DNA of 64,000 nucleotides from Geomobilimonas luticola (GCF_018476905.1 NZ_JAHCVK010000001.1:744001-808000), one strand, 5' to 3'; shown: positions 29,385 through 40,207, counted from the stretch's first letter. Made by a program: numbers and translations. The notes: generated by a model not told the origin, from the letters alone.

Positions 29385-30818
29385 TTGGACCACTTTCTGC
29401 TGGGGATACTGATCTCGTTAGTCGTGGCGCTGTCGCTCACGTCGGCGCTCCACGCGCTGATCATGAAACGTGATCCCCGCTCTGCCCTGGGATGGATTGT
29501 CACCAGCATCACCCTGCCGGTAATCGGGCCGTTCTTCTACTGGACCATGGGGGTGAACTGGATTTACCGGACGGCCCGGCAATGGCAGGATAGCGGACGG
29601 CTCTTTGCCGGTTGGGATAAGTTCTCCGACCGGCTGCAGTTGCGGGTGGCCGGAGAACTTCCCCCCGAATCCCTGTACCTGCGGGAACTGCGGGCGCTTT
29701 CCGACCGGCTGGTCAGTTCCGCGCTTCTGTCGGACAACCGCATTGAACCGCTCATAAACGGCGAAACCGCCTATCCTGCCATGTTGGCGGCAATAGATGC
29801 CGCCACCCGTTCCATCCACCTGAGCACCTATATTTTCGATTCCGATGCCACCGGCCGGCGGTTTGGCGAGGCGCTGAAATCGGCAGCCGACCGGGGGGTC
29901 GATGTGCGGGTGATCATCGACAGTCTCGGTGAAAAATACTCCCGGCCCACCATCCGCAGCTTCCTGCGCGGGTCGCGCGTCAAAATCGGCCGGTTTCTCC
30001 CCCTGCGTCAGGGGGGGTACGTCAACCTGCGCAACCACCGGAAGATCCTCGTGGTGGACGGCCAGACCGGCTTTACCGGCGGGATGAACATCGGCGACCG
30101 CCACCTGGTGGAGAGGAGCGGCAAACCACCGGCGGTAGCGGACATGCATTTCCGGGTGGAAGGGCAGGTGGTGGCCGACCTGCAGCGGATTTTTCTGGAG
30201 GACTGGTACTTTGTCACCGGCGAACTACTGACAGACCGAAGCCATTTCCCCCCCTTGGCACAAGCGGGGAGCGCCATCGCCCGTGTTGTCGGCGATGGCC
30301 CGGACAAGGAGTTCCGCAAGCTCCACTGGATCATCATGGGAGCACTGGCCTGTGCCCGCAAGCGGGTTCTGATCATGACCCCCTATTTCATACCCGACCG
30401 TCCCCTGGTCTCCGCCCTTATCACCACGGCGCTGCGGGGCGTCGACGTGGCGCTCGTGCTTCCGGCCCGCAACAACCTTCCCTTTGTGCACTGGGCCAGC
30501 CGGGCCTATCTCTGGGAATTGCTGCAACTGGGGATAAAGGTCTATTACCAGCCGCCACCGTTCGTTCATACCAAGCTTTTCCTGGTGGACGGCGTCTGGA
30601 GTCTCATCGGTTCGGCGAACATGGACCCCCGCAGTCTCCGGCTCAATTTCGAGCTCGACCTGGAAGTCTACGATGCCGGGTTTACCCGCCAGCTGGAAGA
30701 GTATTTCATGGCCGCCGTGGCCCGTTCCCACCAGGTCTCCCTGGCGGAGATGGATGCCCGCAACCTTCCCGTCAAGGTGCGGGATGCTGCAGCCAAGCTG
30801 TTTTCTCCGTATTTATGA
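29385..30818 (+). CDS. cls: Cardiolipin synthase (phospholipase D family)
   Basis: A 477-aa membrane-bound enzyme that joins two phosphatidylglycerols into cardiolipin. Two N-terminal TM helices (MDHFLLGILISLVVALSLTSAL; LGWIVTSITLPVIGPFFYWTMG in part) are followed by two PLD domains, each with HxKxxxxD: NHRKILVVDGQTGFTGG and VHTKLFLVDG...IGSANMD. The first has Arg at the x position. The start is TTG at 29385 after GGGGGG; this gives the expected N-terminal helix. It stands alone between two terminators. Confidence 0.93.
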   Translation: MDHFLLGILISLVVALSLTSALHALIMKRDPRSALGWIVTSITLPVIGPFFYWTMGVNWIYRTARQWQDSGRLFAGWDKFSDRLQLRVAGELPPESLYLRELRALSDRLVSSALLSDNRIEPLINGETAYPAMLAAIDAATRSIHLSTYIFDSDATGRRFGEALKSAADRGVDVRVIIDSLGEKYSRPTIRSFLRGSRVKIGRFLPLRQGGYVNLRNHRKILVVDGQTGFTGGMNIGDRHLVERSGKPPAVADMHFRVEGQVVADLQRIFLEDWYFVTGELLTDRSHFPPLAQAGSAIARVVGDGPDKEFRKLHWIIMGALACARKRVLIMTPYFIPDRPLVSALITTALRGVDVALVLPARNNLPFVHWASRAYLWELLQLGIKVYYQPPPFVHTKLFLVDGVWSLIGSANMDPRSLRLNFELDLEVYDAGFTRQLEEYFMAAVARSHQVSLAEMDARNLPVKVRDAAAKLFSPYL

Positions 30819-30855
30819 AGGTGTGAACTGAACTGACGGTGGGATTGTTGGAAGG

Positions 30856-30887
30856 AAGCCGGCGGGGAGGACCCGCCGGCTTTTTTT
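30856..30887 (+). terminator. Terminator of the cardiolipin synthase gene
   Basis: AAGCCGGCGGG (30856-30866) pairs perfectly over 11 bp with 30872-30882 around GAGGA, and seven T follow. The convergent TIM-barrel gene ends 20 bp beyond. Confidence 0.92.
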
Positions 30888-30906
30888 CATGGGTGAAAAT
30901 ATGCGC

Positions 30907-31668
30907 TTACAGAAACGTCTGAATGTTCACAAGGGACCGGTCCAGGTCTTCCTTGCTGTGGGCCTCGATGGTCCAGGCGGCCTGGGGTGCGTATCGGGCC
31001 ATGAGCCGGAAGAAGAGGTGGAAATCAATATTTCCCTCCCCCACCGGGGCGTGGTCGTCGCGCCGGCCGTGATTGTCGTGGATATGGGCCTCGGCGATGA
31101 GGCTGCCGACGGCGGCGAACCACTCCTCCATCCCCACTTTGGTGAACAGGTTCCAGTGGCCCACGTCAAAGCAGTGCCGAAGCTGGGGGAGCGCCCCGAA
31201 CAGCGCCTGGAGGGTGGACGGCTCCTCTTCGAAGATGTTTTCCACCGCCACGGTAAAGCCGATTTCCGCGGCGCGCGGCAGTACCTCCTGCCAGGTGTCG
31301 ATACTGTGCTTGAGCCATTTGTCCTGACTCTCCCCGTAACGCCAGCGGTCGTACCCTGGATGGAAGACCACAACCCGCGGTTTGAGAATGGCGGCGGCAT
31401 CGAGCACCTGGGCAAGGCGGTGGCGGGTGACGTCCCGGATGAGCCGTTCCACGGAGCCGGGGTTCAGGTCCATGAAGGGGGCGTGGATGGTGGTCGCCAG
31501 GCCGCTGCCGGCCAGGGTGGCGGCGATGGCTGCCAGTTCCTCGGGAATAAGGGCGTCGAGCATGTCGCCGGAGAAGAATACTTCCGGGTTGACCCCTTTG
31601 GCAAGGACCAGCTCCAGGTTCTGTTGCAGGAATGAGTAGGGAACGTGGACGAACAGTCGGTCATTCAT
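30907..31668 (-). CDS. Sugar-phosphate isomerase/epimerase-like TIM-barrel protein
   Basis: A 253-aa protein of the xylose-isomerase-like/AP-endonuclease-2 TIM-barrel superfamily. Metal ligands are recognisable: IHAPFMDLNPG, VVFHPGYDRW, the Glu of VENIFEEEP, FDVGHWN, EAHIHDNHGRRDDHAPVGEGNIDF and the final IEAHS. The substrate is unknown, and members include isomerases, epimerases and endonuclease IV relatives. Its start overlaps the end of the upstream channel gene by 8 bp, so the two are co-translated, an odd pairing that may reflect only operon packing. Confidence 0.85.
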   Translation of the reverse strand: MNDRLFVHVPYSFLQQNLELVLAKGVNPEVFFSGDMLDALIPEELAAIAATLAGSGLATTIHAPFMDLNPGSVERLIRDVTRHRLAQVLDAAAILKPRVVVFHPGYDRWRYGESQDKWLKHSIDTWQEVLPRAAEIGFTVAVENIFEEEPSTLQALFGALPQLRHCFDVGHWNLFTKVGMEEWFAAVGSLIAEAHIHDNHGRRDDHAPVGEGNIDFHLFFRLMARYAPQAAWTIEAHSKEDLDRSLVNIQTFL

Positions 31669-32716
31669 GGGGAGTCGGTTCTCCCTTGTGTTTTTGTATG
31701 ATGGCGGCTGCGGAGTTACTGCAGCTGATCAGCTGCTCCAGTTTCTGGATGGCCGCCGGCTCGCCGAGGACGATCAGGGTGTCGTTCGCCTCCATCTTGG
31801 CGTGGGGATTGGGGTTGAACACCATCTTGCCGACGGCTTTCTTGATGCCGATGATGATGACGCCGGTTTCCTTGCGGAAGCCTGAGCTGACCAGGTTCTC
31901 CCCGGCAAAGCTCGAATCGGCCGGAATCAGGATCTCTTCCATCTGCAGTTCCAGGTGTTCCCGGCCGGTGGCGATCTCGATGAAGTCCACCACGTTGGGG
32001 CGAAGGATTGCCTGGGCCATGCGACTGCCCCCAATCACATACGGAGAAACCACCTTGTTGGCGCCGGCCCGCTTCAGCTTGATTTCCGACCCTTCTTCCC
32101 CCGACCGGGCCAGGATGAACAGGTCGGGGTTGAGCCCCCGTGCGGTAAGGGTGATGTACACGTTCTCCGTATCGGACGTGACCACCGAGATGAGCCCCTT
32201 GGCCCGCTTGATTCCCGCCCTGAGCAGGGTTTCGTCCTCGGTGGCGTCCCCCCTGATGTGGAGGTACTCCTCCTGGTGCAGCTTGTCGTGTACCTCGGGG
32301 TGTTTTTCGATGACCAGAAACGGGAGGGGCTTGGCGGCGAATTCCTTGCATATCAGGGCGCCGATGCGGCCGAAACCGCAGATTATGTAGTGATCCTGCA
32401 GGGCATCGATCCTCTTTTCCACCTTTTTCCTCCCGATAATCCGCTGGAACTGTCCTTCGAACATGATCTGGGCAAGGCTTCCGACGATGTAGCCGAGGAC
32501 GCTGACGCCGACCACGATCAGTCCCACGGTGAACAGCTTGCCGGCATCGCTCAGGTCGTGGACTTCCCTGAATCCCACCGTCCCCAGGGTAATGACGGTC
32601 ATGTAGAGGGCGTCGAGGAAATTCCACCCCTCGATCCCCATGTAACCGGTCACGCCAACACTGATGAGCAGGCCGAGTACGAAGACCGAAATTTTCAGAT
32701 GCCGGACAGGATCCAT
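31661..32716 (-). CDS. Two-TM potassium-channel-like protein with RCK domains
   Basis: A 351-aa protein. TM1 (about 8-26, LKISVFVLGLLISVGVTGY), a pore loop, TM2 (about 61-83) and a cytoplasmic Rossmann RCK domain (HYIICGFGRIGALIC, 110-123) with a TrkA-C-like lobe after residue 230. The filter reads TLGTVGFREV (T46-V47-G48-F49-R50): the canonical GYG/GFG is broken by Arg where the second Gly should be, so selectivity or even conduction is doubtful. The start is M at 32716 with AAGGAG 6 nt upstream; the longer frame lacks such a site. Confidence 0.88.
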   Translation of the reverse strand: MDPVRHLKISVFVLGLLISVGVTGYMGIEGWNFLDALYMTVITLGTVGFREVHDLSDAGKLFTVGLIVVGVSVLGYIVGSLAQIMFEGQFQRIIGRKKVEKRIDALQDHYIICGFGRIGALICKEFAAKPLPFLVIEKHPEVHDKLHQEEYLHIRGDATEDETLLRAGIKRAKGLISVVTSDTENVYITLTARGLNPDLFILARSGEEGSEIKLKRAGANKVVSPYVIGGSRMAQAILRPNVVDFIEIATGREHLELQMEEILIPADSSFAGENLVSSGFRKETGVIIIGIKKAVGKMVFNPNPHAKMEANDTLIVLGEPAAIQKLEQLISCSNSAAAIIQKHKGEPTPHE

Positions 32717-32738
32717 GCCGAGCTCCTTGCGGGAAACA

Positions 32739-32767
32739 AGATTACTATCTGGAAGCGCAAAATTCAA
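32739..32767 (-). promoter_or_regulatory. Candidate promoter of the RCK channel gene
   Basis: On the minus strand TTGAAT (32767-32762), 17-bp spacer, TAATCT (32744-32739), 22 bp before the start codon. Confidence 0.45.
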
Positions 32768-32828
32768 GATAATTGCATGGTTTCAGTTTCGCTCATGCTC
32801 GACTGGAAGCCGGATTTGAGGGAATTTC

Positions 32829-32856
32829 TTGACAAATAATGTATACTGTATACAAT
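32829..32856 (+). promoter_or_regulatory. Promoter of the GntR gene with an overlapping palindromic operator
   Basis: TTGACA (32829-32834), 16-bp spacer, TACAAT (32851-32856). A perfect 15-bp palindrome, TGTATACTGTATACA (32840-32854), fills the spacer and covers the -10. This is the position expected for autorepression by the GntR protein. Confidence 0.72.
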
Positions 32857-32882
32857 TCACCTATCCTCATAAGGGGGCATTT

Positions 32883-33581
32883 ATGAAGAAAAGCATTGAA
32901 AAACACCTGACCCTCAGGGAAAAAATACTGGAAACGATCCGCGACGCCATTATGAGCGGAGGACTGAAGCCGGGTGAAAAAGTGGCCGAGCCCGAATTGG
33001 CGGAGCGGTTCGGCATCAGCAGGACTCCGATACGGGAGGCATTCCGGCAACTGGAGTCGGAAGGGTACCTGACGGTCATCCCGCGTAAGGGGGCGGTCGT
33101 GACCGCCTTTTCCCCACGGGATGTGGAGGAGTTTTACGCCATAAAGAGTATCCTGGAAGGATATGCGGCACGATGCGCGTGCGAAAAGCTGTCGGACAAA
33201 GACCTTGAGAAGCTCGATGCGATCAACGCCAAGCTGCGACAGATGGCGGACGAAGGTGACGTGCGGCACTTCTTCAAGATTCACAATGATTTTCATGATC
33301 TGTTCATCCGGGCGTCAGACAACGATAAGCTCCAGGAATTGATCTCCAATCTGCTCAACAAGTTCCAGCGCCTCAGGGTTGCCTCCCTGAGCCTCCCCGG
33401 CCGGATGCACATCTCGGTGCAGGAGCACGAAAAGATCATCGAGGCGTTCCGCAAGCGGAATGCCGACCTGGCCGAAAGGCTCGTGCGCAAGAATGCGGAG
33501 TACGGCGGCAAGGTGCTCATGCAGGGGAGTTCGCCCCTCAAGGCTGCGGAACGAAAAGCTGCCCTCCATATGGATATCTGA
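32883..33581 (+). CDS. GntR-family regulator, FadR/FCD subfamily
   Basis: A 232-aa repressor-type protein. The N-terminal winged HTH (LREKILETIRDAIMSGGLKPGEKVAEPELAERFGISRTPIREA in part) is followed by an all-helical FCD effector domain from residue 80 (FYAIKSILEGYAARCACEKL, HNDFHDLFIRASDN, VQEHEKIIEAFRKRN) that usually binds a metal and a small organic acid. The start at 32883 follows AAGGGGG. A palindrome over its own promoter suggests autoregulation. Targets are unknown; the divergent channel gene begins 166 bp away and is a candidate. Confidence 0.93.
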   Translation: MKKSIEKHLTLREKILETIRDAIMSGGLKPGEKVAEPELAERFGISRTPIREAFRQLESEGYLTVIPRKGAVVTAFSPRDVEEFYAIKSILEGYAARCACEKLSDKDLEKLDAINAKLRQMADEGDVRHFFKIHNDFHDLFIRASDNDKLQELISNLLNKFQRLRVASLSLPGRMHISVQEHEKIIEAFRKRNADLAERLVRKNAEYGGKVLMQGSSPLKAAERKAALHMDI

Positions 33582-33604
33582 ATTCCCGCCATAACCGGAA
33601 AGCG

Positions 33605-33630
33605 AGCGCCGGTCAGAGACTGGCGCTTTG
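33605..33630 (+). terminator. Terminator of the GntR gene
   Basis: AGCGCCGGTC (33605-33614) pairs with GACTGGCGCT (33618-33627), ten pairs including one G-U, with loop AGA. Only three T follow, so it may be weak. Confidence 0.6.
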
Positions 33631-33699
33631 CCGTCTCTTCTGCTACACTCTCCCCTCCGAGCCCTTCGCTCCATCTTCCCTCTTTCCCAAGGAGTTTTC

Positions 33700-35082
33700 G
33701 TGTCGATCCTCAAGAATATTCCCAAGGTTGACAAGGTGCTGGAGTGGCCCGCGGTCCAGACGGTGCTGGCTGCCTATCCCCGTTCGGTGGTCCTCAAGGG
33801 GGTGCGGACTGTCCTTGAGGCTCTGCGCCGGGAAGCCAGGGGGGAGGCATCGCACGTGGTGCCGTCGGAGGAAATTGTTGCGGCCAGAATAGCTGCGGCG
33901 GTGGAGCGGATTACGGCTCCGAGCCTGAAACGGGTAGTGAACGGCACCGGGGTGGTCATCCATACCAATCTTGGCCGTTCCCCCCTCCCGGAGAAGGTCA
34001 GGGCGCAACTTGAAAAGATAGCCTACGGCTATTCCAACCTGGAGTTCGATCTGGCTGAGGGAGCGCGGGGGAGCCGCTATTCCCATGTGGAAGCGCTCCT
34101 CTGCGAGCTGACCGGCGCCGAAGCGGCGCTGGTGGTGAACAACAATGCAGCTGCCGTCATGCTGGCGCTGGCGTCGATGGCTGCTGGCCGGGAAGTGGTG
34201 GTTTCCCGGGGGGAACTGGTTGAGATCGGCGGATCGTTCCGGATTCCCGACATCATGGGACAGAGCGGAGCCCTGTTGCGGGAAGTGGGGACGACCAACC
34301 GGACCCATGCTGCCGATTATCGTGCCGCCGTAACCGCCGAGACGGCCCTGTTCCTCAAGGTGCATGCCAGCAACTTCGCCATGACCGGCTTTACTGCCGA
34401 AGTGACAGCGCCCCGGCTGGTGGAGCTTGGCAGGGAGTGCGGCCTGCCGGTCATGGCTGACGTGGGGAGCGGCAATCTTGTTGATCTGGCCCGTCTTGGC
34501 GTGGGGAGCGAGCCGACGATCCAGGAATTCGTCCGGGCCGGCGTGGACGTGGTCACCTTCAGCGGCGACAAGCTCCTCGGCGGCCCCCAGGCGGGGGTCA
34601 TCGTCGGTAAAAAAGCGTGTCTCGACCCGATGAAGAAACATCCGCTGCTCAGGGCATTCCGGATCGACAAGCTCACCCTTGCGGCTCTGGAGGGGACCCT
34701 GGCGCTCTACCGGGACGAACGGCAGGCCCTTACCTCCATTCCGACCCTGCGCATGCTCACGGCCGGTCCCGCCGAACTGGCGGAAAAGGGGCGGCGCATC
34801 GTCCGGCTTCTGCGCCGGAATCTGTCCTCCCGTATCGAGGTCGCCCCGGTGAAAGGGGTCTCCCAGGTAGGGGGAGGGGCTCTTCCCGGTCAGGAGCTTC
34901 CCACGGTTCTCCTGTCCGTCCGGGTGGCCGGCCTTTCCCCCCAGGAACTGGAAACCCGCCTCCGTTCCGGTGCCGTGCCGGTCGTCGGCAGGATTGCCAA
35001 AGGGGAGTTCCTCCTCGATATCCGGACCATCCTCGATACCGATGTCCCTCTCCTTGTTGCCGCGCTCAAAGCATTGGGGTGA
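33700..35082 (+). CDS. selA: L-seryl-tRNA(Sec) selenium transferase
   Basis: A 460-aa PLP enzyme that converts seryl-tRNA(Sec) to selenocysteinyl-tRNA(Sec) with selenophosphate. The start is GTG at 33700 with AAGGAG 5 nt upstream, giving VSILKNIPKVDKVLEWP. Family signatures are NGTGVVIHTNLGRSPL, SNLEFDLAEGARGSRYSH, VNNNAAAVML, VHASNFAMTGFT and the PLP lysine Lys291 in FSGDKLLGGPQAG. selB, selC and selD are not in the window. It fits the UGA-containing thioredoxin-like gene 4.4 kb upstream and shows that Sec decoding is available. Confidence 0.97.
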   Translation: MSILKNIPKVDKVLEWPAVQTVLAAYPRSVVLKGVRTVLEALRREARGEASHVVPSEEIVAARIAAAVERITAPSLKRVVNGTGVVIHTNLGRSPLPEKVRAQLEKIAYGYSNLEFDLAEGARGSRYSHVEALLCELTGAEAALVVNNNAAAVMLALASMAAGREVVVSRGELVEIGGSFRIPDIMGQSGALLREVGTTNRTHAADYRAAVTAETALFLKVHASNFAMTGFTAEVTAPRLVELGRECGLPVMADVGSGNLVDLARLGVGSEPTIQEFVRAGVDVVTFSGDKLLGGPQAGVIVGKKACLDPMKKHPLLRAFRIDKLTLAALEGTLALYRDERQALTSIPTLRMLTAGPAELAEKGRRIVRLLRRNLSSRIEVAPVKGVSQVGGGALPGQELPTVLLSVRVAGLSPQELETRLRSGAVPVVGRIAKGEFLLDIRTILDTDVPLLVAALKALG

Positions 35083-35220
35083 TGCTTCTGCAAGGCCCTC
35101 CCTTTTTCCCTCTCTCTGTTCAGTTGGCCCATTCCGTTAAATAACAGGTTGCTTCTTTGCTGAGTGCCCCATCATGGGTTGAATTTCATCTCCCGGAGCG
35201 GAATAAAAGCTGGTTTTTTT

Positions 35221-35249
35221 CGTTTTATTTTGTATAATAAAACGGCTTT
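35221..35249. terminator. AT-rich hairpin downstream of selA
   Basis: CGTTTTAT (35221-35228) pairs with ATAAAACG (35237-35244) and is followed by GCTTTTT. T runs lie on both sides. It is 138 bp after selA, so it may end that transcript. Confidence 0.45.
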
Positions 35250-35272
35250 TTATATATACGGGGATTTTTTCG

Positions 35273-35301
35273 TTGACCGGGAAAGTAACCGGTCGTTATA
35301 G
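35273..35301 (+). promoter_or_regulatory. Candidate promoter of ispD-ispF-glnS
   Basis: TTGACC (35273-35278), 17-bp spacer, TTATAG (35296-35301). The spacer region also holds the inverted repeat GACCGG...CCGGTC. It lies 71 bp before ispD. Confidence 0.55.
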
Positions 35302-35371
35302 TTGGGCGAGTTTTGTTTGATTTTTATGTGTTGCGCCGTTTTCCACCGGCGCAGCGCCAGGGACCCTGTTC

Positions 35372-36073
35372 ATGAAAGTGATTGCGCTCATCCCCGCTGC
35401 GGGAATGGGAAAACGGATGGGTGCCGCCATCAACAAGCAGTACCTCCTCCTGAACGAAAAGCCGATAGTCGCCCATACCATCGGGGTATTCGAGTCCCTT
35501 CCCGAAGTTGACGATATTTACGTCATTTCGCCGGAGGCGGAGATCCCCTATTGCCGTGAACAGGTGGTGGAACGGTGCGGGTTCCGCAAGGTGCGGGACA
35601 TCGTGGCTGGTGGTGCCGAGCGCCAGTATTCGGTGCTCAACGGGTTGCGGGCCATCGACGGGACACCGGACGATGCGGTGATCCTCATCCACGACGGCGT
35701 ACGGCCGTTCATTCCCGTGGCGGTGCTGGAAAAGGCGATCCGGGTGGCGGCGGAACATGACGGCGCCCTCGTGGCGGTGCCGGCCAAGGATACGGTCAAG
35801 GTGGCAGTCGACGGGATCATCCGGGAGACCCCGCCGCGGGAACAGCTCTGGCTTGCCCAGACCCCCCAGGCGTTTCGTTACGGCGTGATCCGGGCCGCCC
35901 ACGAAATTGCCGCCGCCGAGGGGTACCTGGGGACCGACGACGCCTCCCTGGTGGAGCGTCTCGGGAAGGATGTCCATGTGGTCATGGGTGATTACCGCAA
36001 CATCAAGATTACGACGCCGGAGGACCTTGTCCTGGCGGAAGCATTCATAAAATCCGTGAAACGTGAAGAGTGA
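35372..36073 (+). CDS. ispD: 2-C-methyl-D-erythritol 4-phosphate cytidylyltransferase
   Basis: A 233-aa enzyme of the non-mevalonate isoprenoid pathway, transferring CMP to MEP. The N-terminal CTP-binding loop is [20 protein letters not shown], with [25 protein letters not shown] and VPAKDTVK following. ispF, encoding the enzyme two steps later, starts 15 bp downstream, so the two are translated together. A GTGAAA word repeat covers the ispD stop codon. Confidence 0.97.
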   Translation: MKVIALIPAAGMGKRMGAAINKQYLLLNEKPIVAHTIGVFESLPEVDDIYVISPEAEIPYCREQVVERCGFRKVRDIVAGGAERQYSVLNGLRAIDGTPDDAVILIHDGVRPFIPVAVLEKAIRVAAEHDGALVAVPAKDTVKVAVDGIIRETPPREQLWLAQTPQAFRYGVIRAAHEIAAAEGYLGTDDASLVERLGKDVHVVMGDYRNIKITTPEDLVLAEAFIKSVKREE

Positions 36074-36083
36074 AAGGTGAAAA
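36055..36083. repeat. GTGAAA-word repeat at the ispD-ispF junction
   Basis: Degenerate copies of GTGAA(A/G) about 7-10 bp apart (GTGAAACGTGAAGAGTGAAA and on to 36083) span the ispD stop and the ispF ribosome site. Confidence 0.5.
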
Positions 36084-36088
36084 GTTCT

Positions 36089-36562
36089 ATGCGCATTGGT
36101 CACGGGTATGATGTGCACCGGCTGGTGGAGGGGCGGAAGCTTATTCTTGGGGGGGTGGATATCCCGTGGGAGAAGGGGCTTCTGGGACATTCGGATGCGG
36201 ATGTTCTGCTCCATGCCATCTCCGACGCCATCCTCGGTGCCATCGGCGAGGGAGACATCGGCCGGCACTTTCCCGACACCGACCCCCAGTTCAAGGGTGC
36301 GGACAGCCTCAAGCTGCTGGCCCATGTCATGGGGCTGGCCGACCGGAAGGGATACCGGCTGGAGAACGTGGATGCCACCATCGTTGCCCAGCGTCCCAAG
36401 CTCGCTTCCCACATTTCCTCCATGCGGGAGAACATCGCCAGGGTTTTGGCCGCGAATACGGACCAGGTCAACGTCAAGGCGACAACCACCGAGGAACTCG
36501 GGTTCTGCGGGCGGGGGGAAGGGATCGCCGCCCATGCGGTGGCGCTCATGGAAGTAAAATAA
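36089..36562 (+). CDS. ispF: 2-C-methyl-D-erythritol 2,4-cyclodiphosphate synthase
   Basis: A 157-aa zinc enzyme that cyclises CDP-ME 2-phosphate to MEcPP. The start at 36089 gives the family N-terminus [16 protein letters not shown], with the metal-binding Asp and His. [19 protein letters not shown] carries the third ligand and [14 protein letters not shown] the C-terminal substrate loop. It forms a trimer by family knowledge. glnS follows 25 bp later. Confidence 0.97.
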   Translation: MRIGHGYDVHRLVEGRKLILGGVDIPWEKGLLGHSDADVLLHAISDAILGAIGEGDIGRHFPDTDPQFKGADSLKLLAHVMGLADRKGYRLENVDATIVAQRPKLASHISSMRENIARVLAANTDQVNVKATTTEELGFCGRGEGIAAHAVALMEVK

Positions 36563-36587
36563 CCATGCTGGAAGGTAGATGAAATCA

Positions 36588-38273
<1,686 letters not shown>

Positions 38274-38341
38274 CGTTGGATCGGCTGGACTCTTCAGCAG
38301 GACCTCAATTCTTGCATGGCATTGCGAAGAGAGGATAAGCC

Positions 38342-40180
38342 ATGCCCCGTACCATTCTTCTGGTTCATGCCAATGAGGCCCTCGGGCGCTTCCTGACGGT
38401 CCTGCTGGAGCAGGACGGCTACGGAATCGTTCCGGCAGCCTCCGTGAAGGAGGCGCTGCGGATGGTACCGGCAGCGGCACCGAGCGTGGTGATCATCGAA
38501 GACGGCTGCCCGGAGATATCCACCGTCGATCTGGTGCAGCGGCTGCAGCGAGGGGAGGGGAAGCATCTCCCCGTCATCGTCATTTCCGCCGATCCGGCGA
38601 TGGAATACGAACTTCAGCAGGTATTCGATTTTCTCCTCAAGCCGGTGGACGTGAACCGGCTTCGCCAGGATCTGGCGCTTCTCTCCCGAGGGGGACGCAA
38701 GCGGGCGTCACCTGCGCCGCCGGGGCACCTGACGGAGGATGAAAGCCGGCTTTACTGCGACTACCTCCTGACCAACAGCGGTCTCCACTTCGAACGCCGC
38801 AACCAGAAGATCCTGGAGCGGGGGATAACCAGCCGGATGGCTGCCCTCCACATCGCCTCGTACCGGGACTACTTCGACTACCTGGCCGAATACGGGGAAA
38901 GCCGTCAGGAACTGCAGAAGCTTCTCCAGCACCTGACCGTCGGCGAAACGTTTTTTTTCCGCTACCGGGCCCATTTCGATGCCCTCCGCCAGCTGGTGAG
39001 CGGGGAGATGGCCGACAAGCCCCTCCGTATCTGGTCGGCCGGCTGTTCCACCGGCGAGGAACCCTATTCACTGGCCATGACCATCATGGAGGCCCTGCCT
39101 GACTGGCGCAAGCGTGACATCAGGATCCTGGCCACGGACATCAACAACCGGTCGCTGCAGCGGGCCCGGGAAGGGGTGTACCGCCCCTGGTCCCTGCGGG
39201 CCACGGAACCGCGCTATCTGGAACGGTACTTCACCCGCGTGGGGGACAGCTATCTCGTCCGTGACGAGGTGAAGCAGCTGGTGGAGTTTTCCCACCTCAA
39301 CCTCCAGACAGCCGCGTTCCCCCAGCCGGACGGCCCCTTGCGGGAACTGGACGTCATTTTCTGCCGCAACGTGACCATCTACTTCACCCTGGCCACGACC
39401 CGGCAGATCGTCGACAAATTTGCCGCTACCCTTGCACCGGGGGGATACCTGTTTCTCGGCCACGCCGAAGCCCTCACCCATATTTCCACCAGGTTCGAGC
39501 GGGTGAGCCGGGAGAGCGGTTTCTATTACCGGAAAAAATCCCCGTCGGCCCCCGGGGTGCCGGAGCTGAAGCCCCCGCGGCCCCGGCCGGTGAAAAAGAC
39601 GGTTGAACCTCCTCGCCCGGCGGTATCGCTGCATCCTTCGAAGATGCCGCCGCCGATCCCGCCGCCAGCGCCGGTACCGACACCGGAAGAGCTCTATCGC
39701 CAGGCCCGGGAGCTTTTCGACGGAGAGAATTTCAAGGAGGCCGAGGCGCTGCTCGGGGAGATTCTGCGGCAACGGCCCGACCATCTGGACGCCCTGGTCA
39801 TGAAGGGATTCATCCATGCCAACAGGGCCCAGTTCCGGGACGCTCTGGCCCTGTGCGACCAGGTGCTGGCGAGGAACGACCTTCACCCCGATGCCTATTT
39901 CCTGCGGGGGCTGGTCCTGGAGATCGAGGAACAGCTGCCCGATGCGCTGGTCGAATACCGCAAGGCACTGCTCCTCAGCATGGATTTCGTCATGCCCCAC
40001 TACTGCATGGGGCGGCTCTACTTCCGTATGGGAAAGGAGCGGGACGGGATGCGGGAGTTCCGCAACTGCCTCAGACTCCTGGAGCAGTCGCCCGAGGGGA
40101 ACGTGGTTCCCTATGGAGGAGGATTGTCGCGGGAGGTATTCATGGAGCGGGTGAGGACGGAACTGGCACGCGTTGCCTAA
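38342..40180 (+). CDS. cheR: CheR methyltransferase with N-terminal pseudo-receiver and C-terminal TPR
   Basis: A 612-aa three-part protein. Residues 1-118 look like a receiver but lack the acidic pair (LLVHANEA) and have Glu at the phospho-Asp position (SVVIIEDGCPE), so it should not be phosphorylated normally. Residues 135-400 are the CheR SAM-dependent glutamate methyltransferase (VGETFFFRYRAHF, IWSAGCSTGEEPYSLAM, ILATDINNRSL, DVIFCRNVTIYF). A Pro-rich linker (400-445) leads to TPR-like repeats (RQARELFDGENFKEAEALLGE in part). It opens the chemosensory cluster. The receptor encoded here has no C-terminal pentapeptide, so the TPR may do the docking. Confidence 0.94.
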   Translation: MPRTILLVHANEALGRFLTVLLEQDGYGIVPAASVKEALRMVPAAAPSVVIIEDGCPEISTVDLVQRLQRGEGKHLPVIVISADPAMEYELQQVFDFLLKPVDVNRLRQDLALLSRGGRKRASPAPPGHLTEDESRLYCDYLLTNSGLHFERRNQKILERGITSRMAALHIASYRDYFDYLAEYGESRQELQKLLQHLTVGETFFFRYRAHFDALRQLVSGEMADKPLRIWSAGCSTGEEPYSLAMTIMEALPDWRKRDIRILATDINNRSLQRAREGVYRPWSLRATEPRYLERYFTRVGDSYLVRDEVKQLVEFSHLNLQTAAFPQPDGPLRELDVIFCRNVTIYFTLATTRQIVDKFAATLAPGGYLFLGHAEALTHISTRFERVSRESGFYYRKKSPSAPGVPELKPPRPRPVKKTVEPPRPAVSLHPSKMPPPIPPPAPVPTPEELYRQARELFDGENFKEAEALLGEILRQRPDHLDALVMKGFIHANRAQFRDALALCDQVLARNDLHPDAYFLRGLVLEIEEQLPDALVEYRKALLLSMDFVMPHYCMGRLYFRMGKERDGMREFRNCLRLLEQSPEGNVVPYGGGLSREVFMERVRTELARVA

Positions 40181-40207
40181 AGAGACGGTTTTCGGGAGAG
40201 TTCGGCA

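Noticed and set aside
29385-29387. ATG start for the cardiolipin synthase further downstream
   Set aside because: The TTG at 29385 has a purine-rich ribosome site and gives the expected first TM helix; later Met codons would remove it.
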